A stretch of 64,000 nucleotides of DNA from Anagrus nilaparvatae (lineage: Eukaryota > Arthropoda > Insecta > Hymenoptera > Mymaridae). A program made the position numbers and the translations under genes. The stretch covers positions 31,498,501-31,562,500 of the forward strand of contig JAKSXM010000007.1 in the NCBI GenBank assembly GCA_022575985.1. Direction: 5' to 3'. The notes below the pieces were generated by a model. It was not told the DNA's origin and did no database searches. It was given only the letters and a program-made list of their open reading frames with translations. Of the stretch, positions 35,162-46,439 are shown piece by piece. Numbering within the stretch: the stretch's first letter is position 1; every line of letters begins with the position of its first letter.

Positions 35162-35763
35162 ATGCATAAATCATCTAGCTCAACACAAGACACCTGATTT
35201 ATCTGCGGTAACCCAAATATTATCTATCAGCCTTTATATAATTGCACAACATGTGGCAAGTCAGTATACCGACGCTGTGCAAAAGCACCAACAGGTACTC
35301 AAGCAGTATACTGTCCGGCATTCTTATCTAATAAACAAGGCAAAGAAAAAGAAAAAAGCAACACTACGATAAATTCCGCCCACATGAGTATGGCTTCTTT
35401 GAAAACCATACACTACGCCTTACTACAGTTCCGCCTCGACTACAAAAAACTACAGTTCAGCCACATCACTCCAGCACTGGCACATCAAAAATTTATTCCA
35501 AACAAACGACAGCAGGCAAATCAACTTGCTCGTGCCTTTCTTCATTAACTGACGTTCTCAAGACTTGGGAACATAATATACAAACAATATTAGATGTAAT
35601 ACAACAAAAAATTTACAAAAACCAAAAGATCTACCACAAAAACATGAAAGATGAAATTTCAAATTTACGAAGTACGCTTGAACCACTCATTGCAGTAAGA
35701 AATTCTACATTACTGGCAACCACTACAACGAAAGCAGCATCAGTTCCAACTACTACTACATAG
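35162..35763 (+). pseudogene. LINE ORF1, N-terminal part with PHD-like zinc finger
   Basis: The frame starts MHKSSSSTQDT, then a TGA at 35195-35197. Cys-rich sequence follows (FICGNPN, NCTTCGKSVYRRCAKAP, VYCP), with spacing like the PHD-type finger of CR1-family ORF1 proteins. The TGA occupies the place expected for the first zinc-binding cysteine. Later, another stop and frame change precede a predicted coiled coil (QTILDVIQQKIYKNQKIYHK and onward). ORF1 proteins bind element RNA. This one is inactive. Confidence 0.6.
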
Positions 35764-35878
35764 TTCAAGACAACAGGGTCCTAGTCATCTTACACATGAA
35801 AATTTATGTAATTATAATAGTCAAACTTATAGCAGTCTTAACCTTAACTTATTTGATAATAATAATAATAGTAATAAT

Positions 35879-35892
35879 AATAATATGAACAA
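35879..35892. repeat. Target-site duplication of nested R1 fragment, left copy
   Basis: The 14-mer aataatatgaacaa is repeated at 36418-36431. Because the site lies in an (aat)n tract, one or two bases at each edge are uncertain. Confidence 0.75.
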
Positions 35893-36417
35893 GTGGCATA
35901 AGGTGACAACAGAGGAGTTCTTGCACTGCCCAGGCGAGAAGGATACAGTGGAGTACACTTTCTTCGGATGTGTGCGCTACGTGGAAGGGCGCCCGCCCTT
36001 CCCGATTTAAAGGCCAGAGACGGTGGTCCCGGAAATGCTACGGAATTCTCAAAATTGGAACAAAGTAGCAGAGTACGTAAGGGCCACCTTGTTGAAGAAA
36101 AAGGAGGAGGGCTTCTATCGTAGATAGCTCTCCTGTCACTAGGCTGGGGGAAGGTAGCGGCCAGTTGCCTAGGCTGCGCGTCCCAAACTGAAGTGATACC
36201 TGAAAAGGGAGTTCTGGTTTGGGGCAAACAAGCGCAGGGAGGTTTATAGTGTGTTTATCCAGTAAGAATCTGGGGCGTAGCCGGCGACCGCGTTCGCCGG
36301 TGGTCTCCCAGTTGTACACTTTGTGCAACTGGGCGGTCATGGAAATTTGCGGGTCTTTAAGGCCCGCAAACACTCCATGGCTGATGCAAGATTCACAAGA
36401 TTCCCTTGACAAAAAAA
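35893..36417 (+). mobile_element. R1-clade 3' end fragment nested in LINE ORF1
   Basis: The fragment corresponds to about 27519-28050 of the larger element. It covers the last part of ORF2 (zinc motif region) and the full 3' UTR with its three hairpins, ending in nine A. Identity to the larger copy is high, but a few indels and a stop break the coding end. It is flanked by a 14 bp target duplication. Confidence 0.9.
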
Positions 36418-37023
36418 AATAATATGAACAATAATAGTAATTTTAATTATAATTATATCAGTATTAATGATAATAGTAATAATAATAATCATAATAATAG
36501 TAGCGATAATAATAGTAATAGTCACTTAATTTTACACAATAATCATAGTACTAAGCATGAGCATATAAACTATGGTTATCCTTTGAACCTGTCATATAAA
36601 AACTCACACCCCAACCAAAATCACACTCAAGCACATTCTTATAATAATAACCCATTAACTAATTATATGGAAAGCTATGAAATATACATAGCAGGCTTCA
36701 TGCCACTTAGCCTGAAAGATAATCTTACAGGTCTTTGCTATAGTATACTTCATGGCATATCAGACACATTTAACATTAGTGAGGTTACCTATGTCCAAAT
36801 CTTACACACTAATGTCTCAAATGAAGCTTCCGCACAACCTTCTGTCACTGGTCATCCACCATTAATAGTAAGACTCTCTACAACTTCCCAGACAAAACAG
36901 ATCTTATCACTTAAACGCTTGATAAATTATTATAACACTAGAATAAGTATTTCTTATGGTCCGAAATCAGCAAGTATGTGGAGTAAATACTCCGCACCAA
37001 AAAACCTGAAGTCCAAGGTATAG
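36418..37023 (+). pseudogene. LINE ORF1, C-terminal part with Asn-rich tract
   Basis: Immediately after the nested R1 fragment, a long run rich in N and S is encoded by (aat)n-type repeats. It leads into a folded segment (YEIYIAGFMPLSL, GLCYSILHGIS, PPLIVRLSTTSQT, NYYNTRISISYGP) that resembles the RNA-binding C-terminal domain of LINE ORF1 proteins. The apparent ATG at 36406 lies in the inserted R1 poly(A) and is not the real start. Confidence 0.55.
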
Positions 37024-37510
37024 GCTAATATCGAGACGTACTGCGGTTATCCAGATGACTGCAGGTATTGCACTAACATACAATCATTCCTGCACTTACT
37101 TATAATACCGCAATTTTTCGAAGATGGTAGGATAATACTTATTTATTTATTTAATTATTTATATATTTATTTATTACTTTCTCTTTTGGCGATAATAGGA
37201 TATGACTTATATTTCAACTATTTTATTGAAGATGACAGCACAAAAAACGGAATTTTAATCAGATGGAACGACGGAGTCCTTAACCAGACTGGCGAGTCAT
37301 TAGACGCAAGTCAAAAGATGGAGTTCACGACTAGAACTAAATGGCCTTGAACCAGTCCTGAAGTAATGTGAAAACGGTCCCTGGATAGGCCCGCATAATG
37401 TAGGAAGGGAGTGGAGTTTTAGTGGGTAAAGGCAAACTAAGTCGAGTCCCACATAACTGTCAGTCCGGATGCTGAACAGTATGCGTAACGCATTTCTCCA
37501 CTTCCTACGC

Positions 37511-37905
37511 AAAAAAAATGGGAGTTTTTCACTTGCTCTACGCTGATGACCTCCAGGTTTATATACAAGTTCCTCCTGAAGATGTAAATGCAGCCATAAC
37601 AACTCCTAAACTAGTCGCTGATAAAGTTTCAATCTGGGCTGATAGCGTTTCACTACGCCTAAATCACAAAAAGACTATGGCTATTTATTTTAGTACACCC
37701 ACCTTTGTTGAACGCCTTAATGCGTTAAATCTTGAAATTGAGGTAGGTGAAGATACAAAAATTCCATTCACTAATAAAGTCAAAAGTCTAGGTGTGATTC
37801 TGGATAGTAAATTGGCATGGAATTTTTAAATAAAATCCATTGAAAACAAAATAAATAGGATTTTATACTCACTCCGGTTCATAAGACATTACACCACTGA
37901 GGACT
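37511..37905 (+). pseudogene. LINE ORF2 fragment, RT active-site region
   Basis: Begins at MGVFHLLYADD and includes the catalytic YADD box, DLQVYIQVPPED, the thumb start LRLNHKKTMAIYF and LGVILDSKLAW. A stop at 37827-37829 follows, and then further homologous residues (NKINRILYSLRFIRHYTTED) before the homology ends at about 37907. Both ends are lost. Confidence 0.75.
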
Positions 37906-38095
37906 GAGCAAAAGTTTGAATATAGCAAAAACGCTCCTTTTCGGGATATTCTTAGCTAATTTAAGAGTGAAATATAAATTTTTAATTAAAAAATCACAAA
38001 AATTATTGAATAGCGACCCAAAAAACCCTCTGGACCTAGTCTGAACGCACAAAGTTTGAATATAGCAAAAACGCCCCTAAAATACAATACGCACA
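37905..38095 (-). repeat. Two reverse-oriented units of the 140 bp repeat
   Basis: The reverse complement contains 'tgctatattcaaacttt' twice, 'gactaggtccagagggtttt' and 'aataatttttgtgat', matching the tandem units at 12845-13440. Confidence 0.75.
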
Positions 38096-38484
38096 TAAAA
38101 TACAAAAATATAGGCCATAAAAGATTAATTTTAGGAATTTCTATTACACGTTATTATAGTAAAAGTATCCTCGCCCAGTATTAACATATAATTTGCGAAT
38201 AAGTGCTGATAAGTTAGTAATAATTAGTATTAATTATTAAATAAATTTGATGTAACAAAAAATTTCGTTACCTCAAAAATTATCATTTCAACTGAGTAAC
38301 GAACAGTTCGATATACCGAAAAAATTTTACACTCATTTCTTGTTCGCTATATCGGAAGTTTACTGTAATTATAAAAATATAACGAACGATAAAAAATTAG
38401 ATTTATAATTAAAATTGGTACTAGGTCGAAGAGTTGCCCTCTCAAATTGAAGAAAATGTCAAAATAATGTCGGTGGATTGGCCC

Positions 38485-38530
38485 AGGCGCAGTAGCTTAG
38501 TTGGATAAAGGCCTCTGTTGCAAAAAACGT
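38485..38530 (+). pseudogene. tRNA-like 5' half (possible SINE head)
   Basis: The stretch 'gcgcagtagcttagttggataaaggcctctg' looks like the D-arm half of a tRNA, with an A box TAGCTTAGTTGGA. No B box follows at the right distance, so it is a fragment at best. Confidence 0.3.
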
Positions 38531-38553
38531 ATTTTTGTAAATATTTTCGAAAA

Positions 38554-38792
38554 AATTGAAAATCTAATAAGACAACGACAGAGATAAATGATTTGCGAAT
38601 TTATTGACTTAGATTTTGTTTATTTATTTTTTGATTTGAGTGAGAACTTCTTCTTTAGCGTTGGAACGAAGACTTTATCTAAATTGCCATTAAATAGTGC
38701 TCATTCAAGACAGAAAATAAATAAATGAAACCTACGTCAAAAAATTTGCAAATCATTTATCTCTGTCATGGTCTTCTTAGATTTTCCATTTT
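38554..38792. mobile_element. Small hairpin element (MITE-like)
   Basis: Arms of about 93 bases at 38554-38646 and 38701-38792 are reverse complements with some mismatches (shared 'cagagataaatgatttgc' and 'ttatttattttttg'), around a spacer of about 54 bases. No target duplication was identified. Confidence 0.6.
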
Positions 38793-38856
38793 CTAAAAAG
38801 AATATATCTTATTTATAATAAAGATAAATAAATATAATGTTAGGTTATGTTATGAG

Positions 38857-38882
38857 TTGCCGAATCAAAATCGATTCGGCAA
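38857..38882. repeat. Perfect 10 bp stem hairpin
   Basis: TTGCCGAATC and GATTCGGCAA flank six bases. It is GC-richer than its surroundings. The function is unknown. Confidence 0.7.
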
Positions 38883-38899
38883 TCATGTATTGACGTATT

Positions 38900-41220
38900 T
38901 GTGCATGTGCTAGAGAAACCTGTTTTGCAAAACCGAAGTCGTAAAACATTAAATATAAGGTATTTATATTGACTTATTTTCTTCAACTTTTTAATGTGTA
39001 AAAAATATAATTTCGATTACATATCAGTAAACGCCCGTGATAAATAATATTTGAGAAACTTTTCAAAAAAATTATAAAAAACTAACTTGAAAATAATTAA
39101 AGAAAAGGAAAGTTAAAAGTACATATTTAAAATCCTAAACTATATTTATTCTTTTTGTCTGTGTAAATTCAAAGTAGCTAAAATTATTTTTTACTATGTC
39201 ATGTACAGAAGAATTTACCTGATGCAAATTTACTCCCTTCTAATGTAATCAGATAAGTACCTTTTGTTTTTTAATTATTTATTTTTATTTTAAGATAAAG
39301 TATTTCTTTGAAAAAACCTTTCTTGTTTTAGGGAATCAACCTGCACAGATGTTCAGACCTGTAAGACATCGTCTGGGTGTATTTATAGGCTTACATTTAT
39401 CTTGCTACAAAGACATGGCCTTAGCTCTACAACATTCAAACGTTCTACAACTTTTTTATCAGCAAATAGTAGCAAATAGTATCAGTATATATAATTCAAG
39501 TACTTTTTATTTATTGCATTAATAAATTTGATTCATTTAAATATTAGCAGTGATTCTTATAATGAAATAAGTAAATTTATGGAGATCGCCAAAGAGTGTT
39601 TGTCCAATCATACACTGAAAAAACTATAAAACCATTAAGCTGCAAAAAATCTTGAATTGATTATTACTTAATGGACCTAATTATTTGACAATTATTTCTC
39701 ATGCAGAAAAGATCTAATAATTAACACATGAACAATAGTTTGTGTGTTATTTTTCATAACAATAAATAAGAAGTGTGTTACAAAAGAAGGAGTTAATTTA
39801 TTTGCAACAAGTTATAGCAGAACCTAATTCAGTAATTTTTGTTTATCGTTGAATTTTAACTTATAAAAATAATAATAAATGCGTAAATTTTTCTTTTAAA
39901 AATGTTTCATCAATTACTTCAAGGTTTAATTCCTTTACAATAAGCAGCATATTTAGCAACGGCATTGATAATAGCAAAAGAATAGTGAGTCTTTATATCA
40001 ATGAACAATAATAATCAATGATTCAACAAAAACAAAAAATTGCAATTAAAACTACTTGTGAAATTTACTTGGTTAACGCTAGTGTGTAAAAGAAAGAAAA
40101 ATAAAGTACGACTCAACCAATCGATGTCTGCTTTAAATGAAAATTCATAGTTACAGACAGTGAATAAATTGTTACTCAAAAGTAAGAAATAAATGGATTA
40201 TTTTACAAATAAATTAGAGCATTATAAACATTACAGTTCTTATAGTGTCTGTGTAAATCGATCAAGCGTGCATGAGGCACCTCGCAAATGTTTTTATAAC
40301 CTCAAAAAATAGTACGCGTCTTTGTACTTTATACACACAGACAGACTTTTTTTAATAAGATTTTTTATACTTTTTTAAAATAAGATGCGTATGAATTGTA
40401 TAGTTTTTTTGAATATATTTGTAATTAATTTTATCAAATATTTATTAGTGCCATTTTGATAAGAAATAAATTGTCAGTGTATGAATTTTTGCACAAGCTT
40501 TTTGGTTTGCATCTGCATTTTTTATCATGCCAATTTTCAAGATAAGTTAAACGATATTATGATGATAGTAAATTACCAAATTTTGTAGTAATTTCAACTT
40601 TATAATAGTCAAATACACAGAAGACAGAAATCATATATAAAATAATAGTTATTAATTTAAAATACAAAATTGCAAGAAAATAATAAGAGGAATTATTTAA
40701 GTTTTTTATTTGGTTTATTATTTTTACATCAGCTACAAATTATTTGTAACTATTATATAATATACGTATACATATATATATCGAAATGTCAGCGAGTACT
40801 TATTTTTTGATGAGTAATTATTTTAAAAATTATTTTGAACAAGAACTATTTTTAAAGGGAATTTGGCAAGATAATAACACAAAAAAAATAATATAAAATC
40901 AACAATTTTTTTTATATTTGTGTATCCAAAAACTGTATATAAAAAACTGTTCAAATTATTTATTTTGTCTAGTGTTAAAGATTTTTTTTTTGATAACCAA
41001 AACAAAATGGGCATTTTCATCATGTAAAAAAAAAGAAGAAACGGAAGTTTGTTATCAAAATTTAAGAAAAAAAAAAACAGGATATTTTAACAAGCTGAGA
41101 TTGACCATTTTTGCTCACCACTTATTTATATTTTACAATTTCTTTTTTTTAATAATACCAAGCGACTTAAAAGTTAAGATTTTGAAATTAATCTTCCCAG
41201 AAAAAGAACAGAAATTATTT
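38900..41220. other. AT-rich DNA without a recognised gene
   Basis: No exon, RNA gene or transposon protein was recognised. Open frames at 40918-41265 have no identifiable domain. Confidence 0.45.
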
Positions 41221-41223
41221 ATC

Positions 41224-41294
41224 CAAGTCGGGACGCAAACCTTTAACGTTCAGAGCAAAAGTTAGTGCGCTATCGGCTGAGCTATGAATGCTCT
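41224..41294 (-). pseudogene. tRNA-like relic, minus strand
   Basis: On the minus strand an A-box-like TAGCTCAGCCGATAGCGC is followed at tRNA spacing by AAGGTTTGCGTCCC in the place of a B box. The anticodon region (ACTAACTTTTGCTCTGAACG) does not form a clean stem. It fits a tRNA-derived SINE head rather than a working tRNA. Confidence 0.4.
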
Positions 41295-41457
41295 CAATAT
41301 ATTATTATATGTGGCATTGCTATGCCATGCCATAATTGTGAAGAGTTTCAATTAGCAAATTTTGTAATTATTTTATTTTTTTCTATTGCATCTTGCATAG
41401 TAAATTTAAAGGAAAAAGCAACTGTGACAAACATTTTACGGGTAAAAATAAATTAAG

Positions 41458-41865
41458 TTACCAGGCAAGGATAACACGGAGAGCACACATTCTTCGGATG
41501 TTTGTACTACTCGGAAAGGCATCTGCCCTTCCCGAACTGGAGGCCGGAGGAATTTATACCGGAAATGTTGTGGAGTGCTGAAAACTGGAAAAAAGTAACA
41601 GAGTACGTGGGGACATTTTTGCTAGCGTAAAAGGCGGAGGGTTTTCTATCGTAGAAAGCTTTGCCGTCCGTAGGCAGGAGGGAGGCAGCGGCCAGTTGCC
41701 TAGGCTACGCGTCTCAAACTAATTTTATATCTGAAGAGAGAGTTTCATTTTGGGACAAACAACCACAGGGGGTTTAGAGGGTATCTAGCCAGTAAGAATC
41801 TGGCACGAAGTCAGCGACCGCGTTCGTCGGCGAAGACTACCGGTTGTACTTGTACCATTTGGTCA
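41458..41865 (+). pseudogene. R1-clade 3' end fragment, decayed
   Basis: Colinear with about 27567-27960 of the larger element (shared 'gagcacacattcttcg.atgt', 'gcggccagttgcctaggct.cgcgtc', 'ccagtaagaatctgg', 'cgaccgcgttcg'). It is more diverged than the copy at 35893 and lacks the last hairpin and poly(A). The frame from 41393 to 41581 is an accidental extension. Confidence 0.8.
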
Positions 41866-42023
41866 TTTAACAATATCGTCATACTTTATTCTATTAGCAG
41901 AAAATTTTTTTTTGAAAAAATTTAGTTCATTTGTAACAGATAATGAAAATTTTAAATAACCAACTCCACCATCAATACCAAATATCAAACGAAAATTTAG
42001 TATTCATCTTTTTACTTCAACTT

Positions 42024-42277
42024 TGTCAAGGCTATTAGTCATCAAAAATATATAAATTTAAATTACAGTTTACTTCTTCATAATATCGGTATCTACCTTT
42101 AACTAGCGAGTAACTTAAAAATTACTAATTAATACAGTCCACAAAAATTAAAATATAAAAATATTGTTAAATAAAAGCTAAATATATAATACAAGATTAA
42201 AATATAAAAATAGTCAATTTATTTCAAACAAAGATACATCCAAAATTTCATTCCATTTATTAGCATCTGTTAAAAAA
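42024..42277 (+). repeat. 5' LTR of the BEL/Pao element, internally deleted
   Basis: Starts TGTCAAGGCTATTAG and shares with 47252-47667 the blocks 'catcaaaaa', 'aaattacagttta', 'taatacagtccac.aaaatta', 'aaatattgttaaataaaag' and 'aatccaaaatttcat.'-type sequence up to 'tttattagca'. It lacks about 150 bases present in the 3' copy. Confidence 0.75.
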
Positions 42278-42524
42278 TTTGGTCAGTGTCTCACCGGATA
42301 CCGTTAAAAACGTGATAAGTGTAATAATATAGTGCGAAAATCTTAAGAAGCCAACCTAATACACTTGTTCATCGAAGCAAGTAATCAGGAAAGCATAAAT
42401 GCCTAAGAGGTATCAAAATAGATAGACGAGTCAAGTAGCATACACACTAACCGTTATTTGTGCTAACCGAGTCCCGGCCTTTATCAAACGTTTGTATTAC
42501 TATTCTTAATCAACTAAGATGTAG

Positions 42525-44745
42525 ATGCAAGAATCTGGATCATATAGCAAACTTGCAGGTTGCTTGGATCAAGAGTACTTGGAGTTGGAGCAGATGAAAA
42601 AAGTGCTCAATGAGGAGCTTAATCTGGATAACTCCTACTACTTACCACATCATGGTGTATTCAAGACTGATGGATCTGGGAAGATCCGAGTAGTGATTAA
42701 CGCCTCACCAAAGGAAAAAAATGGCATGTAACTAAATAAATATTTGCATACAGGTCCAAAATTGCAGTTTGAGCTGTCAGGAGTCTTTACACGATGGCAC
42801 TTCTTTCAGTTTGTCTTCACTGCTGATATAGTCAAGATGTTCTGATAGTTGAAGCATCACAAACATGATTGCAGCTTTCTAAGTATACTATAGAGATCTT
42901 CAAGGGATCAACTTATTCAGACATATCGACTTTTAACAGTCACTGCTCCTGCATCATTTCAGGCGATCAGGAGGATCTCAAACAGATGGCATCTGATAAA
43001 TTTCCTAGAAGAGCCGATATCCTGAGGACAGCAGCTACGTTGATGATAATCTAGATGAAGCTCACGACATCAAAGCTGATATACACGTTTGAGATAAGCT
43101 TATCACTCTTCTGGCCACTGCGGTAATGCAACTGGACAAGTGGTCATTCAATGACCCACGTGTTACATTAGGGGAGAACTTAGCCTCTTCGACGAAATTC
43201 AACATCGGCGTACAGTTAGAACTGGGTCAAGCCACCTCGAAGGTCCAGTTATGTGACCAAATGCTCAATGCTATCAGACATTGCATCTTTATTTGATTTT
43301 CTTGGCTGATTGACCCCAGACATCGTCGTAGTGAAAGTCTATATTCAGGAGCTCTGAATTCGCAATTTAGATTAGAACCAAGTGGTATATGAGGACTTCC
43401 ATCAGACCTAGCTTGTGTCCAAGACCAGATAACGGACATTGAAAAGATTCAAATTTTCAGGTTGCCTTCATATAACTCAAAGCATTCAATGAGAGCTCCA
43501 TGGCTTTGCTGATCCAAGTGACCAAGCTTTTTATTCTGTAATTTATGTGGTAGTATATAAAAATGATAAACCATGTTAATCATCATTGATTACAGCAAAG
43601 AGTAAGGTGACTCCGTTTAAATTTATCTATTCCAAGATTAGAAATCTGTAGTGCTCAACTGGAGGCCAGACTTCACGAAACGCAACTTCAGTTAACAGAA
43701 ATGTCAGCCAAGGTTTTTTGCTGGCCAGATTCACAGACGGCATTGGCCTGGTTACGAGGTCATCTAACCAAATGGCACACTTTCGTGGACAATCGAGTAA
43801 GTGGAATTAATGCACACACCAAAGGGTCACGCAGAATCCGGCAGACCTAAGAAATCGTAAAGCCTGTCCAAGACAACTAAATAACGCTGACATATGGTGG
43901 TCTGGACCAAAATGCCTCATGTAGGGTCCTGCGTACTGGCCAAACAATCAATTTCAACCTCTCATTACGGATTGTGAACTGAATACCTCAATGAGGATCT
44001 TTGAGACCTTCGTAGAAGGCATCCTCATATTTAAATTGATATCAAGGTATTCTAGTCTAATAAAGTATTAAATTGTTTATCCTCTCTGTTCAGGTAGATA
44101 GTCAAATCTAAAAGTAAAGAAGCAGATAAGGAAATCACTCCAGTCAATGCCAGATCCCCTGTGAAGCTAGCTATCACCTAGCTATTGAATATTTCAACGC
44201 CACTTCTTCAAAGGAGAAATTCAGTCTCTTCAAGCAGAACAGCGTTTTAATTGTTCCAGTAGTCTTTGCTGTCTCTTCTCATTTATATCAGCTGATGGTA
44301 GTCCCATCGTTGAGCATGAGTCCATTTAGCTCGCATACTTATCCAGGATGCTCACCAACATCTACACGTAGGCTCTCTGCTAGTACAAACTACACTGCGC
44401 TGAAAATATTGGATCATCCATGATCGCAGTCAGATCCACCAGGCCACCAGAAAGTGCATCTGGTGTCGGCGATTCAAAGGGTCTAGTCAACAGCAAATAA
44501 TGGCACCTCTGCCTATGGTCCATCTATAACATTCTCGTCCATTCCCATACACTGGAGTGGATTATGCAGGCCTTTTTAACACAAGGGTATTCAAAAGCAA
44601 TGAGGCCATCTTAAGTGGACAGCTTATTCCTCTAATGCATTTATAGCTGCTTATAGTTTCACTAGCCGTCGAGACCTATGTAGAGACGATGTTTCTACCT
44701 TGTTCTAAAGATTGTTGCATGAGAGAAAATGGAGTCAGAATAAAG
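42525..44745 (+). pseudogene. BEL/Pao pol relic: RT, RNase H, start of integrase
   Basis: Fragments in shifting frames follow the BEL/Pao order. An RT N-terminal segment with YYLPHHGV (about 42640) and KYLHTGPKLQFEL (42736-42774) comes first. An RNase H-like stretch with LTEMSAKVFCWPDSQTALAW and DNRVSGI lies at about 43695-43810. An integrase core with TGVDYAG lies near 44560. Numerous stops and frame changes make it non-coding now. No attempt is made to reconstruct it. Confidence 0.75.
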
Positions 44746-44864
44746 CTTGACAGTTGCTGTTGTAGTTGCTATTATAATTAAAGAGATTTATTTTTAACAG
44801 CTTATAGTTTGCCGTCCACTGGTTTGGTTTGTTACTTAAATAAAATAAAACGGGAGGGGGCAAG

Positions 44865-46403
44865 CCCAGTATAGTAAAAAAAAAAATTGGCCAAAAATCG
44901 GCTTCAACGCAATTTCTTATGAAAAAAAATTCTGCTGGATGGAAAATGACCGTTTTTGTGTATACTAAACAATAGGCACCCGAGATCAAAAAATTTTTAT
45001 TTTATTTTAATTTTTTTAGCTGCTGAATGAAAAAAAAAAATCTATTTTTTACCATAGAATGGTAAAATATTTAGTTTTAAAATAAAAAAAAAATTTTTTT
45101 AGGAACAGCTCTGTATTAAAATATGTACATAAATGATAAATAAACCTAAAAAAAGTGTTACGTATGGTAGGTCAAAATTGATATTCCTAGTATTTGATAA
45201 ATATGAATAATAAACCGTACATCCGATATTATCACATTATATTATACATCCGACGACACAAGAACCCTCAGGTGCATTTTCGCTGATGCTGACCTGGCAC
45301 AATAGCGTGAAACCAAAACTCAGCTATGACATAAAGTAGGAGAGAATTATGCAACGTAAATTGCATAAATCCCACCTCGCGATTCTTAGTAATAATTAAG
45401 GACGCCTCCGCTAATTGGACGTGACGAGACTGACGCTTTTTTTGTATTGGACGTCTCCCCCAAAATCTCGCATAATGGGCAGATTCACATTAATTTATAT
45501 ATTGCCCTTCAGGCGCCCAAATTGTATTATTAGAGTTACACATCTTATTAGAGTACTACCACTTATTAGAGTACCACCACTTATTAGAGTCAACTATCGT
45601 TTAAATAGTACTATCTTTTATAATTCGTTTGACTTAAGGACTTAGACAGTTTTTAATATCTATACTTATAATCAATAAAGTGAAGTTTTTATATAACCAA
45701 ATCATACGAGTTATCAGTTATTATTGTGACAACTCCTTCTGTAATTACGAACCTAGCCTCAGGTTATGTTCATCCAGCTAAGTCGAACTCATCTACAACT
45801 ATAACCAGATTAAGTACCAACTATAAACATCTACCTAACTTAATAAACCTGGGGCACTTATATCCCCAGGATAAACTTATTTATATTTAATATTTATAAT
45901 TACGTATCCCGATTAAACCTCAGGATACGTAACAAAATTGTATTAGTATCATTATAGATGGTTGTATGCAGTATAAAGATGTGTTATTCAACATTTGCAA
46001 TTTAGTCAAAAAATTAAAAAAAAAAAGAAAAATTTGATTTTTCTATTTTTAGATATTTTAAACTTAAATAAAGTATTTTTTTTATGTTTTTAAATAATTT
46101 ATATTTTTTATACTTTATTTAAGTAAAAAATAAAAAATGAGAATTAAAAAAAAATATTAAAAAAAAAAATTTTTTTTTCATTTAAAAACTATAAATATTT
46201 TACCTTTTTATGGTAAAAAATAGATTTTCTTTTTCATTCAGCAGCTAAAAAAATTTGTTTAAAAAAAATTTAATTTAAAAAAAAATTTTTTTGATCTTGG
46301 GTGCCTATTATTTAGTATACACAAAAACGGTCATTTTCCATCCAGCAGAATTTTGAAATTGCGTTAAAGCCGATTTTCGGCCACTTTTTTTTTCTACACT
46401 GTG
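44865..46403. mobile_element. Fold-back element, family A, inside the BEL/Pao integrase
   Basis: Arms of about 240 bases (44865-45105 and 46165-46403) are reverse complements ('cggcttcaacgcaattt', 'ctgctggatggaaaatgac', 'gtgtatactaaacaatagg', 'agctgctgaatgaaa'). Ends read CCCAGTATAG and, reversed, CACAGTGTAG, like the element at 6549-7759. Flanking pentamers GCAAG and GCACG agree at four of five places, fitting the 5 bp duplication of the other copy. The central 1.05 kb contains a solo LTR. Confidence 0.75.
45156..45934 (+). mobile_element. Solo LTR (probable LTR retrotransposon remnant)
   Basis: The 779-base segment begins TGTTACGTAT and ends ATACGTAACA, forming a 10 bp terminal inverted repeat with TG...CA ends. 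An AATAAA lies at about 45675. A short tandem run 'cttattagagtac' occurs near 45545-45595. No coding sequence is present. BEL/Pao LTRs commonly start TGTTAC; the family assignment is inferred. A clean target duplication was not found. Confidence 0.6.
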
Positions 46404-46439
46404 GCACGCCCCGGTCATATACATACACTAATATACAGA

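Larger units (their letters stand above)
34947..37907 (+). mobile_element. Degenerate CR1/Jockey-like LINE with nested R1 fragment
   Basis: A putative 5' UTR (34947-35161) is followed by ORF1 (35162-37023, broken) and a deleted ORF2 (37511-37905). The ORF2 piece belongs to the same family as 4679-5668 (shared DDLQVY.QVPPE and LNLEIEVG). An R1-clade 3' fragment sits inside ORF1. The stretch 37024-37510 has no recognisable ORF2 sequence, so most of ORF2 is deleted. The right boundary at about 37905 abuts a different repeat. Confidence 0.65.

Noticed and set aside
37300..37602. 100-codon minus-strand frame as a gene
   Set aside because: Overlaps the plus-strand LINE RT fragment and a deleted ORF2 region; no recognisable domain.
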